64,000 bases of DNA from Aliidiomarina iranensis (GTDB lineage Bacteria > Pseudomonadota > Gammaproteobacteria > Enterobacterales > Alteromonadaceae): contig NZ_PIPJ01000004.1 of assembly GCF_003987135.1 (NCBI RefSeq), forward strand, positions 1 through 64,000, written 5' to 3'. This document shows, one piece after another, positions 18,159 to 26,923 of the stretch. The notes beneath the pieces were generated by a model. The model ran no database searches, was not told the origin of the DNA, and worked only from the letters and a program-made list of their open reading frames with translations. A program made the translations under genes and the position numbers. Position 1 is the first letter of the stretch. Every line of letters begins with the position of its first letter.

Positions 18159-18215
18159 GTTCCATTTATGAAACAGTAGTTCTCATAATACCTATCTAGT
18201 AGTGAAACTGGAACA
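18159..18215. promoter_or_regulatory. Candidate LysR operator between regulator and azoR
   Basis: The divergent promoter region holds an imperfect palindrome gttccatttatgaaac (18159-18174), of the T-N11-A LysR type, and a related 'gaaactggaac' element at about 18203-18213. Together they give alternating GTTCC/GAAAC half-sites about 40 bp apart, as expected for recognition and activation sites of a LysR regulator. This is motif inspection only. Confidence 0.35.
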
Positions 18216-18283
18216 TCTTTATGATCAGCACATAAATTAATGAACTGCTCAAATTCTGATGATCTTTACTACGAGGTAACCAC

Positions 18284-18886
18284 ATGAACATTTTACATAT
18301 CCAAGCCGGAATCTTTGGTGACCAATCCGTTAGCCGCCAGTTGAGTGATAAAATTGTGGCGCGTTTAACCGCACAGAATAGCGATGCGCAAGTAACGGTG
18401 AGAGATTTAATCAACAGCCCGATTCAGCACTTAGATGCAGAAATATTGATGGCTGCCGGCACTGCAGAAAGCGATCGCAGCGAACGCCAAAAAACAGAAT
18501 TAGCGCTTACCGAAACCCTTCTTGCAGAATTATTCGCTGCCGATGTTTTGGTTATTAGCGCGCCTATGTACAATTTCTCAATTCCAACTCAGCTAAAATC
18601 TTGGATTGATCGCATTGCCCAAGCGGGAAGAACCTTCCGCTATACCGAAACAGGCGCCGAAGGCTTAGTAACCGGTAAAAAAGCTTACATCGCTTCTGCA
18701 CGTGGCGGTATCTACAGCGAAGGCCCAGCTGTAGCTATGGAACACCAAGAAAGCTTAGTTCAGGGTGTACTTGGGTTTATCGGTATTACCGATGTAACAA
18801 CAGTGCGTGCGGAAGGTGTAAACCTTGGCGAAGCGCCTCGGGCAAAAGCGATTGCGCAAGCAAGCGAAGAAATTACATCTCTTTAA
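18284..18886 (+). CDS. azoR: FMN-dependent NADH-azoreductase
   Basis: 200-residue flavodoxin-like quinone reductase/azoreductase of the AzoR family. It uses NADH to reduce quinones and azo compounds in two-electron steps and protects against thiol-reactive and quinone stress. Visible: the FMN phosphate site 'SVSRQLSDKI' near residues 15-24, 'APMYNFSIPTQLKSWIDRIAQAGRTFRY' at about 92-119, and 'ARGGIYS' near 140. The start has a GAGGT ribosome site. The divergent LysR gene is its probable regulator, and a rho-independent terminator follows about 50 bp after the stop. Confidence 0.93.
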   Translation: MNILHIQAGIFGDQSVSRQLSDKIVARLTAQNSDAQVTVRDLINSPIQHLDAEILMAAGTAESDRSERQKTELALTETLLAELFAADVLVISAPMYNFSIPTQLKSWIDRIAQAGRTFRYTETGAEGLVTGKKAYIASARGGIYSEGPAVAMEHQESLVQGVLGFIGITDVTTVRAEGVNLGEAPRAKAIAQASEEITSL

Positions 18887-18935
18887 ATGAGTAGAAAATC
18901 GAAGCCTTAAAACCTAAACACGTAAATGGCTTGTT

Positions 18936-18972
18936 AAAAAGGCGCGAATGGCTTCCGCATTCTCGCCTTTTT
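18936..18972 (+). terminator. Rho-independent terminator after azoR
   Basis: A 15-bp stem with one mismatch (aaaaaggcgcgaatg paired with cattctcgccttttt) and a 7-nt loop, ending in T5, begins 50 bp after the azoR stop. Confidence 0.75.
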
Positions 18973-19121
18973 GTGCTTTAATCAATAAAGATAACTAAAA
19001 TTTATCGATAGCAGCCCCCACGAAACCTTGTTGAAATGTTGCAGAAACATTCTCGAAACATAAGTGGCCGCTGCCGCAACCACTTTTCAGTACATGCAAA
19101 CCGGCAATAGGTAACCTCATC

Positions 19122-19766
19122 ATGTTGATAACATCGCGCTCTGGAAATTCTCATCGATTTTTTATCTCGATGGTAACGCTTATTATGCTGCTTATGTTCG
19201 CATCAAAGAGCCAGGCGCAAACAAATAATGATGGGGATACAGATGCATTATCGGGACCTAATTGGCGGATTCTAGATATAAGCTACGCCACCGAACGCGA
19301 TCGTGATAGCGATGCTCAAGCTGATATGCTGAACCTGCGCGCCAGCCTTCCTGTAATGGAATATGGCTTGGCTGCGATTGAGCTAGGCTCTGGTGAAACT
19401 TCCAATGTGTTAAGCGCTACCGATAAAAATGCTTACCAATTAAGCGTTATGGCCGGGTTAAGAATGGCTGCAAGTGAACAGGCCGATTTATTTATTCTTG
19501 CAGGTGCCACTCGGGTAGAAATGGAAACTAATCACCTAAACATTAGTGATGATGGCTTTATTTCCCAGGCTGGGATTCGCGGAAGGCTCGGTGAGAAGCT
19601 TGATTTATCTAGCTACCTGCAATTTTCCAAAGTGGGTGGTTCAAGTATTTCGAGCTGGCACGGAGATGTGCGCTATCGGGTGTTTAATCGGGTAGATTTA
19701 TACCTTGGCGCAGGTATCTACAGCCGGGCATGGAGCGGGAAAGTGGGTGTTTCACTGCATTTTTAA
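19122..19766 (+). CDS. Putative outer-membrane beta-barrel protein
   Basis: 214 residues. A hydrophobic signal peptide follows a short polar lead and ends near 'SKSQAQ' (residue 33). The mature part alternates amphipathic strands separated by polar turns ('YQLSVMAGLRMAA', 'ADLFILAGATRVEM', 'VDLYLGAGIYSRAWSGKVGVSLHF'), and the protein ends in Phe, as typical outer-membrane barrels do for Bam recognition. It looks like a small eight-strand barrel of the OmpW/OmpX size class, but I do not recognise the family. A start at ATG 19170 ('MVTLIML') would shorten the lead to a classical signal peptide. It stands alone, with 150 bp or more on each side. Confidence 0.7.
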   Translation: MLITSRSGNSHRFFISMVTLIMLLMFASKSQAQTNNDGDTDALSGPNWRILDISYATERDRDSDAQADMLNLRASLPVMEYGLAAIELGSGETSNVLSATDKNAYQLSVMAGLRMAASEQADLFILAGATRVEMETNHLNISDDGFISQAGIRGRLGEKLDLSSYLQFSKVGGSSISSWHGDVRYRVFNRVDLYLGAGIYSRAWSGKVGVSLHF

Positions 19767-19811
19767 GTTCTAGTTTCAGGCGCGTTTTTGAAGTGTTTTC
19801 TTCACGTGCCA

Positions 19812-19860
19812 TTTCTAAGTACTGTTTCTAAATACTGTTTCTAAATACTGTTTCTAATTG
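19812..19860. repeat. 13-bp tandem repeat, intergenic
   Basis: Nearly four copies of a 13-bp unit (tttctaaatactg) in the 242-bp gap between the outer-membrane protein gene and the GGDEF-EAL gene. The rest of this gap is AT-rich without an obvious gene. Confidence 0.9.
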
Positions 19861-20008
19861 TTACTTCAAATTATTGTTGCGGGCGCTAATTTGTGAGCCA
19901 AATTTGCGTTTCCGCAACAATTCAGTAATTTACCTTAGCTACAATTCCCTTTCTTGGTTCTGCCTGCTATGTTTATAGAATGTAACTGTAAAGGCTGCTT
20001 CTATTTTC

Positions 20009-21538
20009 ATGTCTTCATTAAAAACAGCGGTTTACCGCACGGTTATTTACATTCTTTTTGGCATTGTCTGGATCCTGTATTCAGATCGATTACTCGCGGG
20101 CTTTGTTCAAGATCCAGCTACACTCACTCAGTTACAAACATATAAAGGCTGGGCGTTTGTTGTATTCACCGGTTTAATTTTATTTTTCATGTTGTTCAGT
20201 GCTCTGCGCCGCGAACGGGCATTATCAGAACGAGATGGCCTCACGCAACTTCTTAATCGCCACATGTTCCGGCAAGATCTTGAATCAGAAATACAGCTGA
20301 GCAAGATTCAGCAACAATCACTGGCATTAGTTTGTTTAAATTTAGATGAGTTCCGGCAAGTAAACCACTCAGCAGGGCAACCTGCGGGTGATAAACTTTT
20401 GCAAGATGTAGCCGCCGGCATACGTAATTATTTCAGTGAAAAGCGTTGCATCTCTGGGCGTATAGCTGGCGATGAGTTCGCTGTTCTCATTTTAGATATC
20501 GAGAATTGTGATGAAGCTATTCAGTTAACCCAAGGCTTTCAGCAATATTTGCGGCAATTAAAAGTGCCCGGCCATGAATTGCTCACAGTATCGGCTTGTG
20601 CCGGCATTGCTATATTTCCGAACGATGCCGATACACCGCGCGATTTGATCACCGCTGCAAACCTTGCCTTAGAAGAAGCTAAGAGCCTTGGCCCCGGCTA
20701 TCTGCGCGTTTATGACCACTTTTTCGGTGAAAATGTACATTCGCGCCTGCAATTAACCGCCGATTTAAAGCAAGCACTAGAAACCAAAAGCCTGAGTGTG
20801 GCCTATCAGCCCCAGTTTTGTGCGCAATCAATGAAAATAACCGGCGTTGAAGCGCTTTTACGATGGCATCACCCAGAGCATGGCCAAGTTTCACCAGATA
20901 CGTTTATTCCTTTAGCAGAGCAACAAGGGTTAATTGGCGATATTACTGATTTTGTATGCCAAACGGCAATTGCCGAGTTGAGTACAGCTGATCTACTTGG
21001 CACCAGCATTCCGCGCCTTTCTGTGAATGTATCGGGCCATGATTTTGATGATGATAATAGTATTCAGCGCTTTCGTAATCGCTTCGAGGCTATTACCGAT
21101 TGGTCGTTGATACAATTAGAAATTACTGAAACTGCGGCAATTAATAACTTTGAGAAAACCTTTGCGGTATTAACCTCATTACGCAAAGCAAAAATCAATA
21201 TCTCGATTGATGATTTTGGCACTGGCTATTCTTCCCTAAGTGTTTTGCGAAAGCTGCCCATCGATGAAGTAAAAATTGATCGCGCGTTTATTCGCGATAT
21301 TCCAACGAATGAAGACGACCGCACCATCGTAAGAACTATACTTGCCATGGCTCATGCGCTTGATTTACGGGTTATCGGCGAAGGGGTAGAATATAAGGCC
21401 CAAGCAGAATTTCTGAAAAAGCACGGATGCAGTGAACTACAAGGATACTTACTTGCCCACCCCATGCTATTAGAAGAACTAAAAGCATTTTGTAATTCTG
21501 AACAAAGCCACCTAAAATCATTGTTGGTTGTTAATTAA
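20009..21538 (+). CDS. GGDEF-EAL domain protein, probable c-di-GMP phosphodiesterase
   Basis: 509-residue inner-membrane signalling protein. Two membrane helices (about 10-28 and 46-64) are followed by a GGDEF domain whose signature is AGDEF (Ala153 replaces the first Gly) and which lacks an RxxD inhibitory site. A complete EAL domain follows: 'GVEALLRWHHPEHG', 'QLEITETA', 'SIDDFGTGYSSL', 'IDEVKIDRAFI' and 'VIGEGVE'. EAL enzymes hydrolyse cyclic di-GMP to pGpG. With all main EAL signatures intact and the cyclase site altered, phosphodiesterase activity is the better guess, and the GGDEF domain may bind GTP as a regulator. No sensor domain is seen beyond the short periplasmic loop. Confidence 0.9.
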   Translation: MSSLKTAVYRTVIYILFGIVWILYSDRLLAGFVQDPATLTQLQTYKGWAFVVFTGLILFFMLFSALRRERALSERDGLTQLLNRHMFRQDLESEIQLSKIQQQSLALVCLNLDEFRQVNHSAGQPAGDKLLQDVAAGIRNYFSEKRCISGRIAGDEFAVLILDIENCDEAIQLTQGFQQYLRQLKVPGHELLTVSACAGIAIFPNDADTPRDLITAANLALEEAKSLGPGYLRVYDHFFGENVHSRLQLTADLKQALETKSLSVAYQPQFCAQSMKITGVEALLRWHHPEHGQVSPDTFIPLAEQQGLIGDITDFVCQTAIAELSTADLLGTSIPRLSVNVSGHDFDDDNSIQRFRNRFEAITDWSLIQLEITETAAINNFEKTFAVLTSLRKAKINISIDDFGTGYSSLSVLRKLPIDEVKIDRAFIRDIPTNEDDRTIVRTILAMAHALDLRVIGEGVEYKAQAEFLKKHGCSELQGYLLAHPMLLEELKAFCNSEQSHLKSLLVVN

Positions 21539-21642
21539 TCAGCTTTTGTGCCAAATAGCACAGCGCCAGTTACTGCAACTCACTTTTTTACGGCACTAAT
21601 GGAGCCTCACGCCATTGCGGTGAATTTTACAGAGATTTGAAC

Positions 21643-22230
21643 ATGAAAGGTTTTCGGCTAACTTACTCCATACTCGCGCTACTATTCGTATCGGGCTGCC
21701 AAATGAATGGCAGCGCTCCAGATCGTGCGCCGTTTTCAATGACAAAGCTTACACTTGAGCAATACTGTGAGGAAAATACATGCCGGGAAGATGTTGAAAT
21801 TTTAGTAGCCACCGCAAAGGGCGAATATAGTATGAGCCAGTTGCAATATTGGCCTGAAGTTTATGAAGGCGATATCATTGTACTGCCGGGCGAGCGGCTT
21901 TATATCGAAGCAAATATCGACGAGAATAATAATATCGTTGATATGCGGGCAGTAGAAAAAAATGAACATCCCGAACGTACATTTGAGCTCTTTTTCGCGC
22001 AAATACGCGGCAGCTACGGTATGTTTTTCTCGGTTCGCAACCCGTTAGAAAATCCTGTTCACTTTGATTTCGAGCTTACTGATATCGAAGGCAAGGAGCA
22101 CAGTGTTACTAGCTGCCCGGTGCGTAGTAACCGCTCGTTCTTAGAGCGCTGGCCGGAACCTGCAAAGCAAATCACTTTGAGTAACCCGCGCATTTTAGAG
22201 CCGAATGCTGAAATCATTTGCTCAAGCTAG
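21643..22230 (+). CDS. Putative lipoprotein, unknown function
   Basis: 195-residue lipoprotein precursor. The signal sequence ends in a lipobox VSGC with Cys19 as the lipidated residue. The mature domain is about 175 residues, acidic, with three or four further Cys ('CEENTCRED', 'SCPVRSN', 'IICSS') that could form disulfides in the periplasm. I do not recognise the family. The ATG at 21643 is preceded by AGAG; a TTG two codons upstream is less likely. deoD starts 20 bp downstream on the same strand, so the two could be co-transcribed, though no functional link is evident. Confidence 0.75.
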   Translation: MKGFRLTYSILALLFVSGCQMNGSAPDRAPFSMTKLTLEQYCEENTCREDVEILVATAKGEYSMSQLQYWPEVYEGDIIVLPGERLYIEANIDENNNIVDMRAVEKNEHPERTFELFFAQIRGSYGMFFSVRNPLENPVHFDFELTDIEGKEHSVTSCPVRSNRSFLERWPEPAKQITLSNPRILEPNAEIICSS

Positions 22231-22250
22231 CTAAACTTTTTGGAGATTAG

Positions 22251-22982
22251 ATGACACCTCACATCCATGCCCAACCTGGCGATTTTGCGCGCACTGTATT
22301 AATGCCTGGCGATCCACTTCGAGCTAAATTTATCGCTGAAACCTACCTCGATGAAGCTCGCGAAGTTAGCAACGTTCGCAACATTTTGGCATATACCGGA
22401 AGCTACAAAAACACGCCCGTAAGCATCATGGCCAGTGGCATGGGCATGCCGAGTATTGGTATTTATTCTTGGGAATTATTTACCACCTTTGGTGTGGAAA
22501 ATATTATTCGCGTTGGCTCCTGTGGCGCTTACACTAAAACACTTAAATTGCATGATGTTTTGCTCGCAACCGAAGCTTGGTCGGAATCATCGTATGCAAA
22601 AACTCAAAATGGCGATATGGCCCCACATAACCACCCAAGCGCAAAGTTAAATCAATGGCTACAAGAAAGCGCTGCACGCCAAGGAATACCTATTCACGAG
22701 GGCACCGTGCATTCGAGCGATGTGTTTTATCGACATGAACATGAGGTATTTCAGAAAATCCATGCTGAAGAAGGTGCGTTAGCGGTAGAAATGGAATCGT
22801 TCGCGCTCTTTCACAATGCACGCGTGTTAAATAAACATGCAGCTTGTTTACTCACGGTTTCTGATCACCTTATTACCGAAGAGGCAAGCACAAGCCAACA
22901 ACGTGAAACGGGCTTCAAACAGATGATAGAAATTGCTCTCGGCTCAGTAAAAAATTGCTCTATTGAAAATAACTCAGTTTAA
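22251..22982 (+). CDS. deoD: Purine nucleoside phosphorylase DeoD-type
   Basis: 243-residue high-molecular-mass PNP that phosphorolyses purine ribo- and deoxyribonucleosides to base plus (deoxy)ribose-1-phosphate in the cytoplasm. The family sequence is clear: 'VLMPGDPLRAKFIAETYL' (phosphate-binding Arg), 'MASGMGMPSIGIYSWEL', 'RVGSCGA', 'VEMESFALF' and 'LTVSDHL' with the catalytic Asp. A TTTGGAGATT ribosome site precedes the start. The 3' end overlaps the convergent META-domain lipoprotein gene by 9 bp. Confidence 0.96.
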   Translation: MTPHIHAQPGDFARTVLMPGDPLRAKFIAETYLDEAREVSNVRNILAYTGSYKNTPVSIMASGMGMPSIGIYSWELFTTFGVENIIRVGSCGAYTKTLKLHDVLLATEAWSESSYAKTQNGDMAPHNHPSAKLNQWLQESAARQGIPIHEGTVHSSDVFYRHEHEVFQKIHAEEGALAVEMESFALFHNARVLNKHAACLLTVSDHLITEEASTSQQRETGFKQMIEIALGSVKNCSIENNSV

Positions 22983-23720
22983 AACGCTACGTAAGCGAGT
23001 TCCTGACGATGTGATCAATTCAAGCACATTATCAGTTTCAATATCGAACCTTACAACATCACTAAGCGCCTCTAATACTTGGTTCTCGGTAGCCATTTGA
23101 ATCTCCGAGCATGCCATGCGTGTGGAGGCCAATTGATGCAGCTGAAAATTTTCGCCTGTAAGCACATATTCGCCAACGAATCGGTTGCAGCCACTATTGC
23201 CATAAACCTCGCCGTTCTCACCAAAGTTAATGCTAACGGCCACACTTTCGGCAATGGCTTCGCCTTGAACGTGAGTAATGCGCCACTCAGGACCTGCGAG
23301 CAGCTCTATGGGAGAGCCGGCGCAACCGCTCAGTTGCTGCTCACCAACTGTAACTTCAGCACGTTTTGGGTAGGGCATTCCTGTCATGGTATCGCGGCAA
23401 ACTTCTTCAATAATTTTTGCTGTGCCCACAATTTCGCCTGCATTCTCGGAAAATAGGTTATATTCGCCGACAGCTCGCTCCTGCCATGCAAACTGCAGTT
23501 GCTCCTCACTCATTCTATTCAACTCAACTCGAGTTTCGTACAATATTAGGTTCCAAAAAGGCTCGTTTCCTCGCGCTTCTAGCAATATTTCACCCGTATC
23601 TTCAACACAGCAGGCGGTTGTTTCTGTTGGCGAAGAGCAAGCGCTGAGCGCTAGCCCTGAGGCCAACAAGAAAAGAGCTTTCAAGTTATGATTGTGAACA
23701 TTACCGGGTGTATTTGCCAT
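22974..23720 (-). CDS. META/HslJ-domain lipoprotein with COG3650-like domain
   Basis: 248-residue lipoprotein precursor with lipobox LSAC (Cys28). Residues about 45-135 resemble COG3650 envelope proteins ('GNEPFWNLIL', 'CRDTMTGMPYP', 'LSGCAG', with a likely Cys pair). Residues about 140-245 form a META/HslJ domain ('WRITHVQGEAI', 'GNSGCNRFVGEY', 'STRMACSEIQMATE'). HslJ-type proteins are envelope proteins induced by heat shock and linked to novobiocin resistance in E. coli; a molecular role is not established. The next gene upstream (DUF6746-like) ends 3 bp before this start, so they are one operon. Confidence 0.85.
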   Translation of the reverse strand: MANTPGNVHNHNLKALFLLASGLALSACSSPTETTACCVEDTGEILLEARGNEPFWNLILYETRVELNRMSEEQLQFAWQERAVGEYNLFSENAGEIVGTAKIIEEVCRDTMTGMPYPKRAEVTVGEQQLSGCAGSPIELLAGPEWRITHVQGEAIAESVAVSINFGENGEVYGNSGCNRFVGEYVLTGENFQLHQLASTRMACSEIQMATENQVLEALSDVVRFDIETDNVLELITSSGTRLRSVLN

Positions 23721-23723
23721 TCG

Positions 23724-24095
23724 TTATTTCTCGATTTTACGTGCCGTTTCTAAATACTGCATAGCCGCTTCTCGAACACCTTCATACTCCATGCGCTCCG
23801 AACCCAAGTGCACTACCTCGAGTGTTTCTGCAAGTTGTGCCAGCTCCAAATTAATGCGCTCAAGCGCGTTTTCGAGAGTATAGGTAAGTTGGTGAATCTC
23901 GGCCATATCTGCCGCTTCTAATTCGCCTGCCAAAATCTGTTCAAGCTTTTCATTATACTCAGCAAAATTCGCTAACGCTTCTTCGAAAGATGCCGCCTCT
24001 TCGCCTTCATAATGCTGATAACGCTCTTGCGCTACAGCTGTAAGTGAAGCCATTGAGAAGAATATACAAGCAATACCACATGTGATTAGTTTCAT
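23724..24095 (-). CDS. DUF6746-like periplasmic protein
   Basis: 123 residues with a clear Sec signal peptide (cleavage near 'AVAQE', residue 23). The acidic, all-helical mature domain contains 'HYEGEEAASFEEALANFAEYNEKLEQIL' and 'IHQLTYTLENALERI', which I associate with DUF6746. The function is unknown. Three bases separate it from the META-domain lipoprotein gene downstream, suggesting co-translation and shared work in the periplasm. Confidence 0.75.
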   Translation of the reverse strand: MKLITCGIACIFFSMASLTAVAQERYQHYEGEEAASFEEALANFAEYNEKLEQILAGELEAADMAEIHQLTYTLENALERINLELAQLAETLEVVHLGSERMEYEGVREAAMQYLETARKIEK

Positions 24096-24155
24096 TTTTA
24101 TCTTAACCTTTGGTTTCTGGTGAACGAATAATTTTACGCAAAATTGATGATGTAG

Positions 24156-24245
24156 CTATTAGTGAAACGAACTATTGGTGAAACGCGCACACTGGAACCG
24201 CGTGCAAGCTACTTTTTGCGTACAACTTACTTTTTGCGAACAAAG
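24156..24245. repeat. Two adjacent 16- and 18-bp tandem duplications
   Basis: ctattagtgaaacgaa is followed at once by a two-mismatch copy (24156-24187). Further on, tactttttgcgtacaact is followed by a close copy (24210-24245) that spans the stop codon of the DUF4199 gene. The duplication probably repeated or extended that gene's 3' end. Confidence 0.8.
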
Positions 24246-24712
24246 AGCGCAACAACAGCGGACGTGATAATTCCCATGATCGCCGCACCTACAAAACTCT
24301 GTACCAAATAATTTGTGAGGCTGAAATACAACGCGGCATCATTAGCGCTCATGTGCCCCATTTCCACAGCGTGGGTAGCGGCGTTGGTAAAGAAGTGAGG
24401 TGTAATCACGAAATGGATTATCAATTGCGTAAGTGGGCTTAAAATAGCCACAACAATAGTTACGTAAATTCCGGTGATAAAACCCTGAGCCCAATTCATC
24501 TTACCACCAAAATCTTGATCGCGCTTTTGTTGTAACGCGAGCACATAAATGATGATGGCAATAATCGCGAAGATATTGGTATAAATAGGATGTACTGCAA
24601 TATGCGTGCTATGCAGCCCTACTAAACGTTCAATCAGCATCCATGCCAACATTGCGAGGGTGAAAATCACGCCCCATTTTATTTCAATTTTATATTGCAA
24701 GAACATAGCCAT
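24227..24712 (-). CDS. DUF4199 family membrane protein
   Basis: 161-residue inner-membrane protein with four predicted helices (about 10-28, 42-60, 78-100, 133-157) and the 'KMNWAQGFITGIYVTIVVAILSPLTQLIIH' region typical of DUF4199. The function is unknown. The gene ends in Arg-Lys-Lys at a tandemly duplicated 18-bp segment. It lies just downstream of the 5'-nucleotidase gene on the same strand (36 bp apart), but nothing links them functionally. Confidence 0.8.
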   Translation of the reverse strand: MAMFLQYKIEIKWGVIFTLAMLAWMLIERLVGLHSTHIAVHPIYTNIFAIIAIIIYVLALQQKRDQDFGGKMNWAQGFITGIYVTIVVAILSPLTQLIIHFVITPHFFTNAATHAVEMGHMSANDAALYFSLTNYLVQSFVGAAIMGIITSAVVALFVRKK

Positions 24713-24748
24713 TCCTTATAGTTGTTGTTGATGCTCATGTTCTGAGCG

Positions 24749-26767
24749 TTAATTACTCTCTTCACTATCTGGCAGGTTCCATTCCACCACACCGTATGGC
24801 AGCGGCAAAACAGCGCCACGCAACGGCACGTATATGTCGCGGAAGAATTCTACAACCGCCATGGCATCAGTATTACACGCTACGCCCGCGATATCGCACT
24901 GTAATGCAGCGGATTCATAAATCACCTGTAAACGGCCATCATCAGTGCGCTGTATACGCTCAACGGCAAAGGCTGAGAGCTCACCTTCCACATACGCTAA
25001 ATCAACGCGATTTGAGCTTTCCTTTTGCGCCTCATAAAGTACATTCCAACCATCATTGCCGGTAGCGTTGTAACTATTCATAGCAACATTGTAGATGGCC
25101 TCAGCCTCTATAGCTTGCCATTCTGGCTCCAGCAAAGTGCCGCGATTAATCTCCACACTAACAATTTCACCCTCTACTCCGGGTTGGGTGACATCAAAGC
25201 GATAGCGCATATTCCCACCGTATGGGAATTTACCCGCATGGGAACCGGCCGGAACGGTAGCCCCTACCGTATCTTGCAAAAGCTGAATAATGTGCGCGCC
25301 CGTAAGGGGCACAATGGAAATGAAATTAGCGAATGGTAACAGCTCTAACGTGATATCGCCTTCGCGTAAAAGCCCTTGCGCCAAGCTTTGCCGAACACCA
25401 CCTGCACCCACTAGCGCAAAATCGGCTTGCAGGCCCGTAATCGCTACCACCTCTTCACTTGCGGCCCACTGATATTGCCCGAGCGCTACCAATGGTGCCA
25501 CTTCAGAACCGGTTGGGTACGCTTCCGTGGGCGTGCGTATGTGAGTAATTTCGGCAGGCACCATTCCTAACTCGGTTCCGTAGGCTCTCTCCATGGCCGG
25601 CCGATAAACCGCGTCAATGTGCGCCCGCATACTTGTGTTTTCATCAACAACGGCAAGCCGCGGGTGAGCCGCAATAAAATCGAGTACTTCGGCCGTGGCT
25701 GTGCCACCTAAATAGCTATCCTCGGTGCGTGCACTATCTCGGTAAAATGTATCGTTGCTCAAAAGCGTATTACCACCCACGCAATCAAGCACCCGGCCAT
25801 CGCGAGTGAAATCAATTTCCACACGGCCAATAGCTTGCGCATATTCCCCGGCTTGCACTACGCAAGTTGCCGATTCGCCATCAGGATTAATAACCCACTC
25901 GGCATAAGTGCCAGCGTAGCCCATACTCAAATCAGAAAAATCACCTAATAATGTATGCGAATGGCCACCAACAATCACATCGATACCGTTTACTTGGTTA
26001 GCAATTTCAACATCAATAGCCTTGCCAATGTGCGTAAGCGCCACAACTTTATCAATGCCCATCGCGTGAAATTCATCCACCATGGCTTGGGCAGTTTCTA
26101 CCATATTGGCAAATACTAAATCGCCAGTATTCGGCGCAATATTAGGCATATCATCGAGCGCTAAACCAAATACAGCCACAAGTTGTTGATTTTCAGGTGG
26201 CGGCTCTTCGGGGGTTAAGCGCTGCTTTTGAAAACCATTAAACGCAAACACCACGTAGGGCAGCAAATTGCTTTGCTGGTTTAAATCTTCATCGCCACTG
26301 GCATCAACATTCGCCGCCAGCATGGGAAAATTGACCGAACTTAGAAACTCGTTCAAGTGTGCGTTGGTTAAATCAAACTCATGGTTGCCCAACGCCATTG
26401 CATCGAGCTGCATGCGGCTCAAAATATCAGCATTCATGCGCCCTTCATTTAACTTGAAATACGCGCTACCTTGCCAGGCATCACCACCATGTAAGAACAA
26501 CATCGGTTGGTTTGCCGCTTCCGCCTCGGCGCGATATTGATTCGCCCGCTCAAGAATGCGCGGGTGGCCTCCGAACTCGTTATAAACCCGCATTTCATTG
26601 GCATTAAAACTGCTCGCCACTGGATCAAAGCTCGAGTGGGTATCGTTGATATGAGCGATGGTGAGGGAAAACGCAGCTTGCGTATCACGTTCAGCGATTT
26701 CCGCATCGCTACAAGCGGCAAAACTGAGAGCCGCTGCTATTAAAAGAAGGGGTTTCACGTATTTCAT
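24749..26767 (-). CDS. 5'-nucleotidase / UshA-family lipoprotein
   Basis: 672-residue surface or periplasmic nucleotidase. The lipobox SFAAC gives lipidated Cys19. The N-terminal metallophosphatase domain has 'IAHINDTHSSFDP', 'LHGGDAWQGSAYF', 'MALGNHEFD' and 'VGGHSHTLL', which supply the two-metal site. The C-terminal 5'-nucleotidase domain (from about 395) has the substrate-binding 'VGAGGVRQSL' and 'NSYNATGNDGWNV'. It should hydrolyse nucleotides, and possibly NAD like NadN, to nucleosides for uptake. deoD about 2 kb away could use the nucleosides, but they are not in one operon. The length is slightly above UshA (550). Confidence 0.92.
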   Translation of the reverse strand: MKYVKPLLLIAAALSFAACSDAEIAERDTQAAFSLTIAHINDTHSSFDPVASSFNANEMRVYNEFGGHPRILERANQYRAEAEAANQPMLFLHGGDAWQGSAYFKLNEGRMNADILSRMQLDAMALGNHEFDLTNAHLNEFLSSVNFPMLAANVDASGDEDLNQQSNLLPYVVFAFNGFQKQRLTPEEPPPENQQLVAVFGLALDDMPNIAPNTGDLVFANMVETAQAMVDEFHAMGIDKVVALTHIGKAIDVEIANQVNGIDVIVGGHSHTLLGDFSDLSMGYAGTYAEWVINPDGESATCVVQAGEYAQAIGRVEIDFTRDGRVLDCVGGNTLLSNDTFYRDSARTEDSYLGGTATAEVLDFIAAHPRLAVVDENTSMRAHIDAVYRPAMERAYGTELGMVPAEITHIRTPTEAYPTGSEVAPLVALGQYQWAASEEVVAITGLQADFALVGAGGVRQSLAQGLLREGDITLELLPFANFISIVPLTGAHIIQLLQDTVGATVPAGSHAGKFPYGGNMRYRFDVTQPGVEGEIVSVEINRGTLLEPEWQAIEAEAIYNVAMNSYNATGNDGWNVLYEAQKESSNRVDLAYVEGELSAFAVERIQRTDDGRLQVIYESAALQCDIAGVACNTDAMAVVEFFRDIYVPLRGAVLPLPYGVVEWNLPDSEESN

Positions 26768-26923
26768 AATGCATCCAAGAATTTGAAGATGCCTTGAGTG
26801 TAGCGAATAACGTAGCGCAAATCATGCTCGCCACGTTACAAGATTGTACGAAATACTTTTCATTCTTTGTAAGCACTGGTTAAATAGCGCCAACAAAAAA
26901 TATAACATGCCGAAGAGAAGCCC

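Noticed and set aside
19804-23760. Twenty-one-base similarity between 19804-19824 and the end of the DUF6746 gene (23740-23760)
   Set aside because: With two mismatches, a 21-mer pair is expected about once or twice by chance in 64 kb, so it is not evidence of a duplicated gene fragment.
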